Shown in pieces: positions 11,321-23,724 of a stretch of 64,000 bases of DNA. Position 1 is the stretch's first letter. Each line of letters opens with the position of its first letter. The notes under the pieces were generated by a model that saw nothing but the letters and a program-made list of their open reading frames with translations, ran no database searches and was not told the DNA's origin. The stretch comes from Cenococcum geophilum 1.58. Taxonomy: Eukaryota > Ascomycota > Dothideomycetes > Gloniales > Gloniaceae. The DNA is taken from positions 248,001-312,000 of the forward strand of contig KV748247.1 of assembly GCA_001692895.1 (NCBI GenBank). The letters run 5' to 3'. The position numbers and the translations under genes are program-made.

Positions 11321-12121
11321 TTGTTATCTTCTAATCGGAGGTTCCAACCTTCGCCGAAATACTTTAATATCTATAATGAGGGCCAAAATATTATCAGTGA
11401 AAATAGATACTCCACTATAAGTTAACAAGATCTTAGGTCTATATAGCTTAACAGAGAAGTATCTAAGCTCTTAGTATAATCTTTTAAGAATTTTCTAAAT
11501 AAGAAGATATTTAACTATTAATAGATTCCCGTTATTAAAAAACCTTATTTAAGTCTAATAGAATATCAAAGTACTATAATATGTTATAAATAAGCCTTAT
11601 ACGGATCTTAGTTTAATTATAGCAATTAAGGATACTTCCTTAGTTAAGAATGTAAACATTCTTAAAGACTAGCCCCTTCTTCTATTAAAGCTATTACCTT
11701 ACGCTGTCTTAATATTTATACAAGGAAGGTCTTTATGACTTAGCTTAACTCTACTACGGATATAAATGATATTGGTAGGGGGTAATAGATTTTTTGGAGT
11801 TAATTTCCTAGAAAGACTTGGTTTTTTATACCAAAAATCGCATTATATAACAACGTTCGGGGACGCAAACATATACTCCCTCCCGCAACTACACCATTAC
11901 TAAATATTCTAGATTTCGCCCTCGGAGCTATTTATAATAGGTATTCCTAAAAAATATATCAATTCAAAGCTCTAAAATTAAACATGGTTAACATTTTATA
12001 TAGGGGTCGTTAATTAAGCTCCTAGAATAAAGTTTAACACCATACTAAGATCGCAACTTCCTCGTTATGGCTAAGCAATCCTAAAACCCTCCTTCTCCTC
12101 CCCTTCCTTCTATTGCTCGGC
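11321..12121. other. No gene seen; one perfect palindrome
   Basis: No domain was recognised. A perfect inverted repeat with 10-bp arms, TTAAGAATGT-AA-ACATTCTTAA, lies at 11644-11665. The terminal part of the Plavaka-like element may be included here. Confidence 0.5.
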
Positions 12122-12247
12122 GCCGAGCCTTATTACATCGTCGCCAAGCCTTATTATATAGTCGCCAAGCCTTATTACATCGTCGCCAAGCCTTATTGTA
12201 TTGCTAAGTATTATTGCATCGCCACTAAGCCTTATTACATCGTCGCC
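12122..12247 (+). repeat. 21-bp tandem repeat, about six copies
   Basis: The unit GCCAAGCCTTATTACATCGTC repeats at 12122, 12143, 12164 and 12185 and then in two diverged or shortened copies. The unit length is a multiple of three, so one plus frame stays open as a repeated AKPYYIV peptide. Nothing upstream supports a real gene, so this is annotated as a minisatellite. CpG and CpA sites are better preserved than in the flanks. Confidence 0.85.
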
Positions 12248-12302
12248 GAGGCCCCTTACCTAATTAGGCAATCGGAGGTCGTGGGTTTAATTCCCATACG
12301 TA
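12248..12302 (+). other. tRNA-like 3' half (T-arm) next to the minisatellite
   Basis: GTGGG at 12281-12285 and CCCAT at 12293-12297 form a five-pair T-stem (one G-T pair) around the seven-base loop TTTAATT. This closely resembles a tRNA T-arm and Pol III B box (GGTTTAATTCC for GGTTCRANNCC). It is followed by ACGTAGCA, like a 3' acceptor. An anticodon arm and matching 5' acceptor are not recognisable. A TGGCTAAGC A-box-like motif occurs near 12067, before the minisatellite. A tRNA-derived SINE relic is possible. Confidence 0.3.
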
Positions 12303-12370
12303 GCACGTTAAGAAGATTAAAAAAGAAGGTAGTTTTTATTAAATTACGTATTAGCAAGATTCTAAATTAA

Positions 12371-13700
12371 TCCTATAATTCTCTATATCTCGCAAGGCCT
12401 AGAAAATTATAACGCCCTTTTTTCTATACAATATTTTAGTATATACACCTAACGGTAAGCCGCAGCTCCTTAATCCCACTAGGCTAGATTTAAAATTAAG
12501 AGAACTAAGAGGACTTACCACTATACCACAAGGACTTTGTATTATAATTTCCTAAATTTAATTTAAATATAACCCCTTCCTAAACCTTAAGATTAAGCTT
12601 TATATACTTAATTATAAGGGTAACGTGTAGGCAGATTAGCAGTAAAATATATTAATTTTATAATATGGGCCGTTAAAATCGGACTCTGTACCTATATAAG
12701 GTAACTTAGCCTATAAACCTTCTAGTCCTTAGATTTAGTAGAGCCAACGTAGAGATATTATATAGCGTGCGGGTAGGAGCTAGTGGTCGTTAAGACGTTA
12801 TGGGTAGTAGTAAAAAGTTTTTACGCGGGGATAGTGAGATCTCAAAAACCATTACTAACGGTGCCCCCTTACAGTAAACGACTATTATGCCCTTACCCGA
12901 GCCTACCTATATAATCCTTATAGAGACAAGTCGGATTTAACGTCCCTAAACCCTAAATTAAAGATATTAACAACCCCTTATATTAACAAACAAGTAAACA
13001 AGTACACCCCTTCCTAACCCCTAGGGCGATCGCCCGCGGAGTATATAGTCACTCGCCGTCCGCACCGTATTCTGCCTAATAGCCTAAATAACAACCCTAT
13101 GGTTTTCCTATCTCCTCTCTACGGCCGGCATTATAGAAAGGGCTAGTAACTAGGGCCTAGGTATAAAAGATACTAGAGTATATATCCCGCTCGCCTTTTA
13201 GTGTTACAGAGCCGGTTACGGATAAATCCCCCTTACGCCTTTAATAAGCTCTAGGGGGAAAGGAGAGGGGGGGAGGATATACGCGGCAAACAGTCTACAG
13301 AGGTGGCATATATTGGGGACGGTTAAGACGTAGGAAACTGCTATAAGTATATAGCAATTAATCAGTTAACAGCAAGGCCTAGTTAGGACGTAGCGAACCC
13401 TAGCTACAGATAAAGAATATAGTAGTTACTAAGGAGATCCAATATCTATAGAGGTCTGGACATAGCTGCCAGGTAACCCTAGGGGGCCGCCAGCTGCGTA
13501 TAGAGGTAATTAACGGGATTTTTTTTATCCTACTAAGGTGGCTCATAGGGTTTTTGCCTATAAAATATTAATTTTCCTTAGGTGTGGAGTAGTTTGCGTA
13601 GGCCCAATAGGGATTTAAATTAGACGTTAAGCAATAAATAATTTAATAATAAATAATTTAATTAGTGGTATATAACTATAGGGCTTATATCTATATAGAA
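12371..13700. other. No gene recognised; mixed non-coding sequence
   Basis: Neither strand gives a recognisable protein. Base composition is less AT-biased around 13000-13300 than in the neighbours. A perfect 12-bp palindrome GGGCGATCGCCC sits at 13024-13035. Similar short stretches containing TTAAGACGT or TTAGGACGT recur near 12790, 13325 and 13390. This may be an old LTR or spacer not yet overwritten by transposons. Confidence 0.4.
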
Positions 13701-13881
13701 TCCTATTAGGACCCTGCCAGGAGCCCATTAATACGATTAGGACGATTAGGAAAACTAAAATCCTACTAGAAGCCTGTTAGGACGAACAAAAAATAATTAT
13801 CCTGCTAGGTTCCTGTCAGGAGCCTATTAGGACGATTAGGACGATTAGGAAAATTAAAATCCTGTTAGGAGGCCTCTAGGA
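13701..13881. repeat. Four copies of a 22-bp imperfect palindrome
   Basis: A motif of the form TCCTNYTAGG-NN-CCTGYYAGGA starts at 13701, 13762, 13800 and 13860, so spacings are 61, 38 and 60 bp. Each copy is nearly self-complementary. Between copies lies ACGATTAGGACGATTAGGA. The block amounts to about 1.8 copies of a 99-bp unit. It abuts the truncated left end of the family C element. Confidence 0.75.
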
Positions 13882-13910
13882 TCTTAGCACCCTAATAAAA
13901 TACTGATGCT

Positions 13911-16900
13911 TTATAAGCTTGTCTACTATTACTAAGATTATATTATAATCTTATCTAGTAATAGGGTCTCTTAACTTTAGTAACTTAATAATAAAGTCCT
14001 ATAATATAACCTCCTATAGTCTCTTTGGTATTTTAATAGATTATAGCCCTCTATATAGCCTATACCTTATTAGCTTATTCCTTTAACAATCTAGATATTC
14101 TTTTATAACTTTTTACGCTAAGCCCTAGATACCGTTAATAATGTACTCCTTTTAGAGTCTTAATACTAAGCCTATAGCTCTATTATATTCTTAAGTTATT
14201 CCCTTATAGAACTCTCCTATAAAGTGTTTCGCTATACTTCTTAAAATATACTTTACTTTACGATTTTTGTATATATCCGTCTATAGATCTTCTAATTATA
14301 CCTTTAGAATTTTTTATACCTAGAAGCTTTCTAGTGACTTATAAACTCTGTTTAGTTCTTCTTAGGTTACTATAATTTTTAGGTAATTATATCTAATTAA
14401 TTCATTTTTGTCTTTTCGCAATAAAGCCCCTAATGGCTTTTTATCGTTTTATAGTTTAGCTTTTTAGCTTAAAGCGTCTACTTGTGTATTATCTATACCC
14501 TTAGTATACTAAATCTTAAAATAGTATTCTATAAGCATCTCTGCCTATCTAACTTGTCTTTAATTAAGTTCCTTTATTATTAGAAACCCTATTAGGTTCT
14601 TATAATCCATTTTAACTATAAATAGTTTCTTTATACCTTGTAAGAATGCTCTTTATTCTTTTAATACTGTAACTATACCTAATAACTTCTTGTTATAGAT
14701 ATCGTAGTTTAATTCTAGTAGTGTTATCTTTTAACTATAATATGCCACTAGGTACTATCTATCTTAATATTTTTATATAAAGTACACCCCTAGTATATAG
14801 TCTAATATATTAGTTTCTATAACCGTCTCTAGTTCTAGCTAATAGATTTTAAGAACTGGCTCCTAGGTAAATAATTCCTTAACTTTCTTAAATAGCTCTT
14901 ATTGTTCCTTTCCCTATACCTATAGTTATTCTTTCTTTATTAATCTCGTAAATAGTTTAATATCCTTTAACCATTGCGCTATAAACCTCCTATAGTAATT
15001 GCAAAACCCTAAAAACGATCTTAACTATATAACGTTCTCTGGTTCTTACAAATTTACTATAGCCTTAATCTTTTTTAGATCTATACTAAGTTGGCCTAGT
15101 TTAATAATAAATCCGACAAAATCGGTCTTCCTAGTAAAGAACTTGCATTTCTTAATTGCTACTAGCATCTGTTCTTTTTATAGTCTCTTTAAGACCTATT
15201 TAACGTATTCTCCGTGNTCTTNCTTAGTTATTAAGTAGATAATAATATCGTTAAGGTATACTATAATAAATTTATTTAAGTGTTTTCCTAACACGTTATT
15301 AATACGCTTTTAAAACGTTACTAGTGCATTAGTAAGCCTAAATTGCATAACTAATAGTTTATATAGCCCTTCCTTTAATCTAAAGGCTGCCTTTTATTCG
15401 TCGCCTTCCTTAATCCTAATCTAATAGTACGCCTATCTTAGATCTATCTTTGTAAAAATTTATACATTACCTATCCTGTCTTAAATTTCGCTAATTAAAG
15501 GTAAAGGATACCTATCCTTTCTAGTAATGTTGTTTAACTATCTATAGTCGATATATAGTCTTAGTTTGCCGTTTTTTTGGTATAAATAGTAGTAGATAAC
15601 CCGCTAATAACTATAATAGTCTAATATATCCTTTTCGTAAGTTTTCCTAGATAAACTCTTTTAACGCTTTACCTTTCTCTTTAGTAAGCTTATAGTTTAG
15701 AAAGAACCTTAGACTTATTCCTGGTTCTAATTCTATCTTATAGTCCTATACTATATACTTTAATAGCTTTTGACTTTCTAGTAACTATAGTTTCTTATTA
15801 TACTTATGGTATCTCTTTAGTATATAGCTTAATCCTTTTTCTATTTCTTTATAGGTTACTCCTACTTAGTACCATACTAACTTAGCTTATTATTATATCT
15901 TGCGGTATTAAGTATCCTTAATATTAACCTAATCTATAATCTAATTGATCTTTAGATTGTATTTTTATAACTAAGGTATTCCTAGTACTGCCTTATTGTT
16001 TTCTAATAGTAATATGTCAAAAGATATCTTAACTTGTCTTCCTTTAATGGTTATTTAAATAGGTCCTGTTTTGAGATTAATAATGCCTTCTTTATAGGCT
16101 ATTGGATCTCCTAAGATTATTACTAATAGGTAAGGGTGCTCTTTTTTTCTGTGTGGTAATCCTATTCTTTTAACTACTAGTAGCAAGATATAGTTCCTTA
16201 TTACTTTACTATCTATTAATGCTTTAAACTGTTAATCTTACCACTTAATTTATAAATTTAGGTGTTGTTCTTAAATTCCTTTAAGGGTCTAAGGCTCTAC
16301 TACTGGTTGCCTCTGGTTCCGTAGGCCTCCACTTTTCCCAACTATTGGCTGCTTAATCCTGTTTATACTTAGTCCTCCTTTAGCCAATACTTAGTTCGCT
16401 TTTTGTCTTTAATATACTATAGATATATATTCTCTAGGCATTCTTCTATAAGGAATCTTTCTAGCTAAAATATTAAGTCTCCTAACTCCTATACTTCTAC
16501 TAGATACTAGCCATATATATACTTAGCGTTTTTATACTTTTATTCTTTTATTATCTAATATATTCTTATAGGGTATTTCTTATACTTGTCTTTAGGTGCT
16601 CTGTATATATTATATATATTATCTCTATATATAATCTATGCCAACGTATAATATACTTAGTGTCTTAGGTTAACTCTTAGCTTATCTTTATCCTTAAGTT
16701 TAAACTTTTGTTATATTAATCTAAACGTTATAACTTTATTTATAGGTACTAAGATACGCCTTTTACTTCTTTAATCCTCTAAACGTTCCTTTAAATCCTT
16801 TAACATTATAATTAAGGCTCCTTTAATGTGACTTATTGCCTTTTCTGTAATAGAGTGGTCCTAAATAACTTTTTTATCTAACTATATATAGAAATCTTCC

Positions 16901-18029
16901 CACTTATTGTTATATCCTTGTCTATACCACTTTTAGTATAGCTACTAAAGTATATACAGTTCGTCCGTAAGGAAGTATCTTCTTATTGCTGCGTTATAAT
17001 ACCCCTTAGTATATCATTCCTTAAACCTAGTTAGGATCCCTAAATCCTCTTTATTCTCTAGTTTAGTAAACTACTTAGCTCTTAGTATACTTACTTTAGG
17101 CCTATTAGTAATTTTTTATACGGGTGCTCTATTTCTAGTATATTCTAGTATATTAGTTCTTTAATCTAACTTTTGCTATTGCTACGCGATAATTCTTACT
17201 CTAAATTCCGTTATAGTTTCTTTTGGTTTTCGCCTTATAAGTAGATCCTTAAAGTCTTCTTACTTCTTAATCTTGTTAATAGTCCTTATTTATGCCCCAA
17301 AGTCTTAGTCCTATAGAATTCTTAGTCCTAAGCTTGCTTTTGCCTTAAGCTTCGCTCCTACCTTAGTATAACTAGGCTTAGGTGTTCTTATCTCGTCTTA
17401 AGCATCTTAAATCTTACTTATCTCGTCTTAAGAATCTTATACCTATAAGAAACTCTATCCTAAGCTTATTTATATGTTCTTTAACTAAGTTACTACCCTA
17501 CTTTATTGGGTTTTGTCTTTTATAAGTCCTTAGGTCTACGTTATCTCATCTTAAAAATCTTAGTCTTTTGGCTTCTTACCTTTATTAAGTGCTAAAGTAA
17601 TTCGCTATCCTACTTCTCTTATGTCTTATAAAGCGATAGACATCGTGTTTAGTGGGGTTTAATCCCTACTAATATTCCCTATTCTATAGTGGAATTATCC
17701 TCTACTTCTTTTATAATATTTTTGAGGTCTATATACTCCTAGTAAGCCGCCCTTTTTGCCTTATCGTCTTAAAATGTTTCGCCTATATTAAATTTATTAT
17801 CCTTAATATCTAATCTATAAACTGGTTTGTTAGTCCCTTTATACTCTAAGGATTTTAGCTCCTATAGCTAATAGCTTACACTATACTTAGCGTCTTTATA
17901 AATTTAGTATGCGTTATTATAATAAAATATAAAACTTCGGATTAAACATTCCTTTATTCCTTATAGTACACTTTTATCCCTTTATACGTATATATCTTCT
18001 ACTAGTATAATTCCCTTTATTATATAGTA
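13911..18029 (-). pseudogene. Family C pol pseudogene
   Basis: From right to left: protease active site near 16210-16230 reads IDSK where the complete copy has IDSG, a Gly to Lys change removing a catalytic-loop residue. RT lies at about 15000-15700, and its YLDD box (15247-15258) reads YLND. RNase H lies at about 14400-14900 and integrase at about 13911-14300. Stops are scattered through all frames. Ambiguous bases occur at 15217 and 15222 in RT. A plus-strand open frame at 14999-15238 is a shadow. Confidence 0.85.
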
Positions 18030-19088
18030 ACTCTAACTATCTTTATAATCCCTTATAAAGTAACCTTATTTTCTATAATTTATATAAGCTCCGTCTTTAA
18101 ACTACTAACTTTGCTATAGAGTTTGCCTAAACGTCTTCTGCTGCTAAGATCCCTAGTTTAGCCTCTGCTTTTTAATCCTGTAATTACTAGATCCTTAATC
18201 TCTAGGTTTTTATAGTTTCTTACTTTATCTCTTATAGGCTTCTTTAGTACCGCTTAAGTCTATTAGCTCTGCGCTATACTATAGTTTCTAACTTAGCTTT
18301 AGTCGTTGCGTACTTTACGCCTTATATAACTATAGAACTCTATCCTAGCCCTTCTTAGCCTATTCCCTTTAATAGATCTAATTATTAATCTTAATTACTT
18401 AATCTATTAACTCCTTTAGGGTATCCACATCTTCTGTTAGGATAATTATATCCTAGACTTTAGCCTTAAGTCCTTATTTATACTGCGCTATAAGCGCCTT
18501 ATTATTCCACTTAACTTATATAGCTAATGTCTGGAACTGCGTTATATACTTAATTGCTAAGGTTTATTATATAATATCTTAGAGTTTTCTTTTCGCTGTG
18601 GTTACTAACTCTAGGTCTTTAAATATTTATATAAGTCGCTCTATAAACCCTTCTTAACATAAGAATATAAATTATACTTCTTAATTAGTGGTTATTATTC
18701 TGTTTACCTATACTTCTATAAAGTAAGGCTTAAACTACTTAAGTGCTCTTCCTAACAGGAATAGTCCTATATACGCTATTTAATCTATAAATATTAGCAG
18801 CTTCGCTCCTTCTTGCGTAACCTTAAAGTATATCTACGTAAGAAATCCTTTAAGCTTTAATCTTTCTCCCGAGTACCTCTCTATTAATAGTAACTTAACC
18901 CTTACTACTTTTATCCTATTAACCCTTTCTTCTAACGCCGCATTATTTGTTATTAACTAGTTAATTACCTCTTATAATTAACCGACCGTTATAGGTTGTT
19001 GTAAATTAGTATCTGCTATACTAGTATTACCTAACCTTAAAATAGTTGCCGCCGTCAATGGCGTTATAGTGGCTATCTTTGGTGGCAT
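18030..19088 (-). pseudogene. Family C gag pseudogene with zinc knuckle
   Basis: A start codon at 19086-19088 opens a gag frame (MPPKIATITPLTAAT at the N-terminus). It leads to a capsid-like region with YSGERLKLKGFLT and ALK-FKPYF, typical of Ty3 gag. The zinc knuckle at about 18044-18097 reads as Y-x2-Y-x4-Y-x4-Y: Cys, Cys, His and Cys have all become Tyr through C to T or G to A changes. Gag would form the cytoplasmic particle and bind RNA; this copy could not. The leader between LTR and ATG is 45 bp. Confidence 0.85.
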
Positions 19089-19133
19089 ATTATTTAACTT
19101 TTTATATTTAATACTATAACTAGGTAGTGATTA

Positions 19134-19556
19134 TATAACGGAACCTTATAGTAGGTACTACAGTGGGCTTATTATTGGACTAGGTATATAGGTAATGCAA
19201 ATTAAAGTTAATAATGTATAATAATTAGTGGAGTGGTTGTCTAATAGATTAACTCTAATTGTATTCTGAGAATCACTATAAGGAAGGAACTATCTAGGTA
19301 GGGACTGTGGTCCTTTAAATACACGACCGTACTCTTAGGAAATCCTTTATATACGTAATGTATATATACTCTATCTACTCTATTACGGATTACTTAGATC
19401 CCTTAAATTATATAGATTACGTCATATAACCTTAGTTACTATTCCTTATTATATAGCTCTATTGGCTCTATCCTAGACCGTGCCTAAATTAACTAACTAG
19501 CTTCTTTCGACTTTTCCCCAAGTAGTTATAATATTGTACTTAAAGCGCCCGTAACA
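19134..19556 (-). repeat. 5' LTR of truncated family C (423 bp)
   Basis: On the plus strand the LTR begins TATAACGG and ends GTAACA. It matches LTRs at 30158, 37670, 54807 and 59684 throughout, including the conserved AACTCTAATTGTATTCTGAG-like core. It keeps its terminal CA better than the other copies. Confidence 0.9.
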
Positions 19557-22500
19557 CTAACTAGCTTATTAAATTATAAGAGATTATATAAGAATTACCT
19601 CCCTACTATTATTATTATAACCTTAGATAATAAGCCTTAATTTCTTAAATAGGGCGTTAGTAGCTTTGCCCTTAATCTTATTAACTATTCTTAACTTAAA
19701 GATGCGAACTTTATTAAANTTAGTAGGGTTATACTTCTTAAATTTAAAGACTCCTCTTATAATAAGACCATCGATCTCCTACTTATTAGATGCTTAAAAA
19801 GGAGCTCCTAAAGTTATAATATAACCTTCTTTCTAGAGCTATATTACGAGCTTAAAGTTAGTCTTATCTTTAGCTGTTATAAAAGCCATTAATAACTTAA
19901 CTCTATTTTTAATAGCGGTAATAAATTGCTCTTTAAAATTAATAAGATATTAGCGATTTTGTAATCCCTTTAGGCGACCTCTATTGCGTTATAGTTACGG
20001 TATATCTACTACAATTATATTAGAATTATAGTCGCCTTCTAGAGTATATTAATTGTAGTTTTCCTTTAGGGTATCTTTTAGGGTATCCTATAAAGGCTTA
20101 GAACTATTATCTTTATAATAAGGCTTAATAACAGTTAAACGAAATTAAGTAGATCTATAAGGCATCTAAATAGTATAAGTCTAATAATTAATTATAATAA
20201 GTTAATATAGGCCTAACTATTCTCCCTTTTTACGCTATATGTATACCTTAAACTAAAGTAGCAGATTAAGCGTAGTTAAGGTATTTAGGCCATTTCTTAT
20301 TCCTAGTACGTTATTAACCTAGCGTATAGCGTAGAGATATTATACCTTCTTTGTTACCTTATAAATAGCCTTAGCTTATTATATAATAAAAGGAGATAGT
20401 AGAGAATTATTAGTTATTTAAGGGTAGACGCTAAAGACTAGTAATATAGGTATAAGTCTATCTAGGCTGGTAAAATTATTAATAGCTTTAATAGCTATTT
20501 ATAAGGTAAGTTTTTTACTAGTATCCTCTAGTTTTAAAGAGATAATCTTATATACGCGGCGTAATAGTATATAATATTGCTCTACTTTTCTAATACTATT
20601 ATATGCCTTAATAGGGACTTCCTTAACCTTAATTGCTATTGCCTTTATCTATTATTAAAACTCTATAAATAAAAAGTTCTTTCCTATATTATAGACGATT
20701 TAATTATAGGGTCCTAGGTAGATATTAATCTAGTATAATTAAAGGGTATCCTATACATTCCTAGCTAATATATCCTTTAAGAAATATACGGCTTAGAAAG
20801 AGGTTAAGAAGTTAATAACTTAGAGTACTAGCTTACCGCTAAGATATATAACGNTAATAATAATATAGAAGTTAAAGTTATAGTTATTTTTAAGGGTAAA
20901 CTTAAATCGGCTAGGGGACTTCTAGTTTATTTAGTAGTAATAGTAGTACTTTATAAAATACTTAATTGCTTTAATCTTAACTTTATAACCTACTTACTAA
21001 AGAACCTTAAGTAATTAATAAACTAATAGGTAACCAAAATGGCGGTATAGTTAGCGTAACTTTAACTTAATTAGGTGGCTTTAAGTAATACTCTTTTTTA
21101 GTTAATAAAGGAGTAACTAGGGGTAACCCTATTTGCGTATAATAGGCACCTAATTATCTTCCTAAATAAGTATATTCTTAAGGTTATTAAGCTTAACGCC
21201 TAATTTATTTATATTTTTAATATAAAATAGAAATGGGGTATTTATAAAAATAATATAGAAAGTAATATACCCTAAGGGGGTTTAGACCCTAATTGTGCTA
21301 AAAAAGATTATAGTACCCTTACTAAAACAAATCGTGTGTTAGCCTACTGTTAAATAGTTAATATAAATAGAGCTATTAAGCTGCTAAAGGGCTTAAGCTT
21401 AAGGTTCTCCAATTATAGATACTCCTATAGCTCTAGTATCTAATATAATACTATAGAAGACGTTTACCAAGTATCTGTTATTAAAGGAGAACGCGGAACT
21501 TTCCCTTAGCTTATTAAAGATATCTAACTTTATAATAGAATGGAGCGTAGATTAGTTATTAAGAATAGCGACGGTTTATATACCATTTACCTTACTATAC
21601 TTAGTAAAGTATTGGTTAGGAAAATAGTCCTTAATTTCTATATTTATAAGGAGCTATTTGGCCTTATTAACCTTATCCTTAAGATCTTCTACGCCTTTAT
21701 ATTAAACTAGGAAGCTTTAAAAGTAAGCTATAGTAACCTTATAATTTCTAACATTTCTTATACTTTAGCAAAACTTATTATATACCTCCTTTTATTTATT
21801 AAAAGAATGCCTAGTTAACTAGCAATTTAGCTTCTTATAAATATAGTACTTTTTTTAGTAATTGCTTTAAAATAAACCTCTATAAGGACCTCTATAATTG
21901 CCTTATAGTTAATATTAATTATATTCTCTACTATATTGCCTATTATAGCCACTATATATTTAATTAGTCTAGTTATAATTATATTAGTCTAAAATACCGG
22001 TTTAGATAGGGTTTGCGGTATAGAACTATTGAAATTCTTATATTTGTATTACAGTACCTATAGCGAAGCGTAGCTCGGTATATACTCTTTTAAATATATT
22101 TATAGGTTTATATAGCGCTAAATTGCACTTAGAAACGCTATAGTAGGCTAAAATAACCTAGTTCCTTAAGCTATTCTTATTTTAGTAAATTTCGGTAAAG
22201 CTATATTAGATTTTCTAGAGTTTATTAAAGAGTAGTTAAAGGCACTCTAAATAAGTCTTTATTAAGTTAGAAGCGATAACTCTTTAAAATATAGTCTTTT
22301 GCTATTTAGATATATAAAGCTAGTAATTTTTATTAGTTTTAAAGTAGGCTCTAGTAAGCTAAAGCATTATATTAAAGCTATAGTTTTTACCTATAATATG
22401 GTTATAATAAAATATTACTGCCTGTCCCTTTAATATAATAGAGAAAGCGTAATAGTATTAGTGGCCTTAAATTTTAACTTTATTATAACAGTTATAAAAG

Positions 22501-22590
22501 ACCTATAGTTTTATTCTAAGTATATTATATAGTTCTCCTCTAAACTTCTTCTCTTCGTCTAAATATACCTTTATTAAATTCGTGACTTCT
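19557..22590 (-). pseudogene. Copia gag-protease-integrase pseudogene
   Basis: From right to left on the minus strand: gag begins near 22590 (DEEKKFRGELYNILRIK), with ILKGQAVIFYY and LECL further on, as in fungal Copia gag. Protease is at about 21390-21450 (ILDT-AIGVSI). Integrase C-terminal sequence at about 20230-20680 shows SIRKVEQYY, AIKAINN and RNGPNTLTTLD. The junction to RT at about 19600-19760 reads RGVFKFKKYN and IVNKIKGKATN, as in relatives. Stops occur throughout. Ambiguous bases lie at 19719 and 20854. Confidence 0.8.
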
Positions 22591-23539
22591 TATAATAAAG
22601 GCTCGCCGGTTAGCTAGGATGGAGGAGTTAAAGGCAGTAAAGGAGGTAGAGGAAGAGCACCTCTAGGTAGAAGGGCACCTCCTAGTAAGAGATCACCTTT
22701 AGGTAGGGGATTAGTGTTTTAAGGGTTTTAATATAAATTAAAGTTGCCTTTTAAAGAATATGAGTTAGTTTTAGGTTTTTATAGTTAACGTATAATCTTA
22801 GCTTCCGTCTATACTAGTTCTTCTATACTAATAATAACGGCCTAAATATTACTAGTAATTGGGTTACCGTTCTTAGTAATATATACCCTATTTCTATAGA
22901 GGAAGTCTTAAAAATCCTAAATAATATTAACGTTGCTAAGTGCCTAGGTATTAGTAGTCCATCCTATAAAATCCTCCCTAAAATACTCCTAGAGTTATAA
23001 ATTAGTATAATATCTATTTTGGTAGAATATAATATAGTATAGGAGAAAGCCGTTAACCCATTTTACGGTATAAGTTATTATATTAAAGGCGAATTCGTCC
23101 TAATCTTTATTAATAAGTTTCGCGTGCTTAGCTACCCCTAGTGGTAAAAAGTCTTTCCAGTTGTTTAGAGTAGCTATATTTTTAGAGAAAGGGATATATT
23201 ATTAGTATAGGGATTATTCTTTAGTACGCGTTTATAACGAGAATCTGCAATTATAGAGCTTAGGACTAGTTCTAGCCTTAAATTATAAGGACTTATAAAG
23301 CGTATTATTTTACGTAATAGACGCAAGAATCTATAATCTGGGAAAGGCTTAGAACCAGTTCTAGCCTTTTAGATCCTTAGATTTATGGAAGAGTTCTATT
23401 TAAGGTTTAGGACCAGTTCTAACCTTAAAAGACAGCTTCCTCTAGCACGAGTAGCACTAGTATAGTAGCTTATCTCTTCTTGGTGGAATACCTAGCTATT
23501 CTATAGTATAATAGTAAAGTTAACCACTGATTAGTATTA
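22591..23539. other. Copia leader with a possible foreign insert
   Basis: About 950 bp separate gag from the LTR, much longer than usual. On the plus strand 22900-23000 reads EEVLKILNNINVAKCLG and then PSYKILPKILLEL, weakly like the start of a LINE reverse transcriptase. A motif close to GGACYAGTTCTARCCTTAA occurs near 23262, 23347 and 23406. No complete second element can be delimited. Confidence 0.35.
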
Positions 23540-23716
23540 GTAATATAAGGTAATATTACGTATCTATAAGTTGTAGGTAGTATAATAATTGTTATTAATA
23601 TATTTTCTTAAGAATAAGAAAGGGCGAGGAGCTTAAGGCTCCTCGCAACGCTAGTGCCGCGGCGATACGTAATGACCGCTTACCTTATTCCCGACATTGC
23701 TAATAACTCTATAACA
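23540..23716 (-). repeat. Copia 5' LTR (left edge approximate)
   Basis: On the minus strand it starts TGTTATAGAG at 23716 and continues through a better preserved GC-rich part. It contains a perfect hairpin GCGAGGAGC-TTAAG-GCTCCTCGC at 23624-23646. The left edge is placed where AATCAGTGGTTAAC resembles an LTR end plus primer site. No second LTR exists in the window to confirm it. Confidence 0.55.
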
Positions 23717-23724
23717 AATAATCT

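Larger units (their letters stand above)
13911..19556 (-). mobile_element. Ty3/Gypsy family C, truncated in integrase
   Basis: On the minus strand this element runs from a 5' LTR (19134-19556) through gag, protease, RT and RNase H into the integrase core, where homology to the complete family C element (30158-38089) stops at about 13911. Its 3' third and 3' LTR are missing. It abuts the Copia remnant at 19557, into which it was probably inserted; the flanking CTAAC at 19557-19561 cannot be confirmed as a target duplication because the other end is lost. Confidence 0.9.
19557..23716 (-). mobile_element. Ty1/Copia retrotransposon, truncated at RT
   Basis: On the minus strand a 5' LTR (right edge 23716), a long leader, gag, protease and integrase can be followed to the start of RT, where the element is cut by the family C element at 19556. 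Integrase before RT defines Ty1/Copia. The integrase C-terminal region is very close to a widespread Pezizomycotina Copia lineage (VEQYYTIT-type motif for the usual VERYHAPL). Confidence 0.85.

Noticed and set aside
12113-12370. 85-codon frame with repeated AKPYYIV
   Set aside because: The unit is 21 bp and stays in frame by chance; no start context, no domain, no flanking coding signal.
22880-23000. LINE reverse transcriptase in the Copia leader
   Set aside because: Only about 35 codons look LINE-like and no catalytic box was found.
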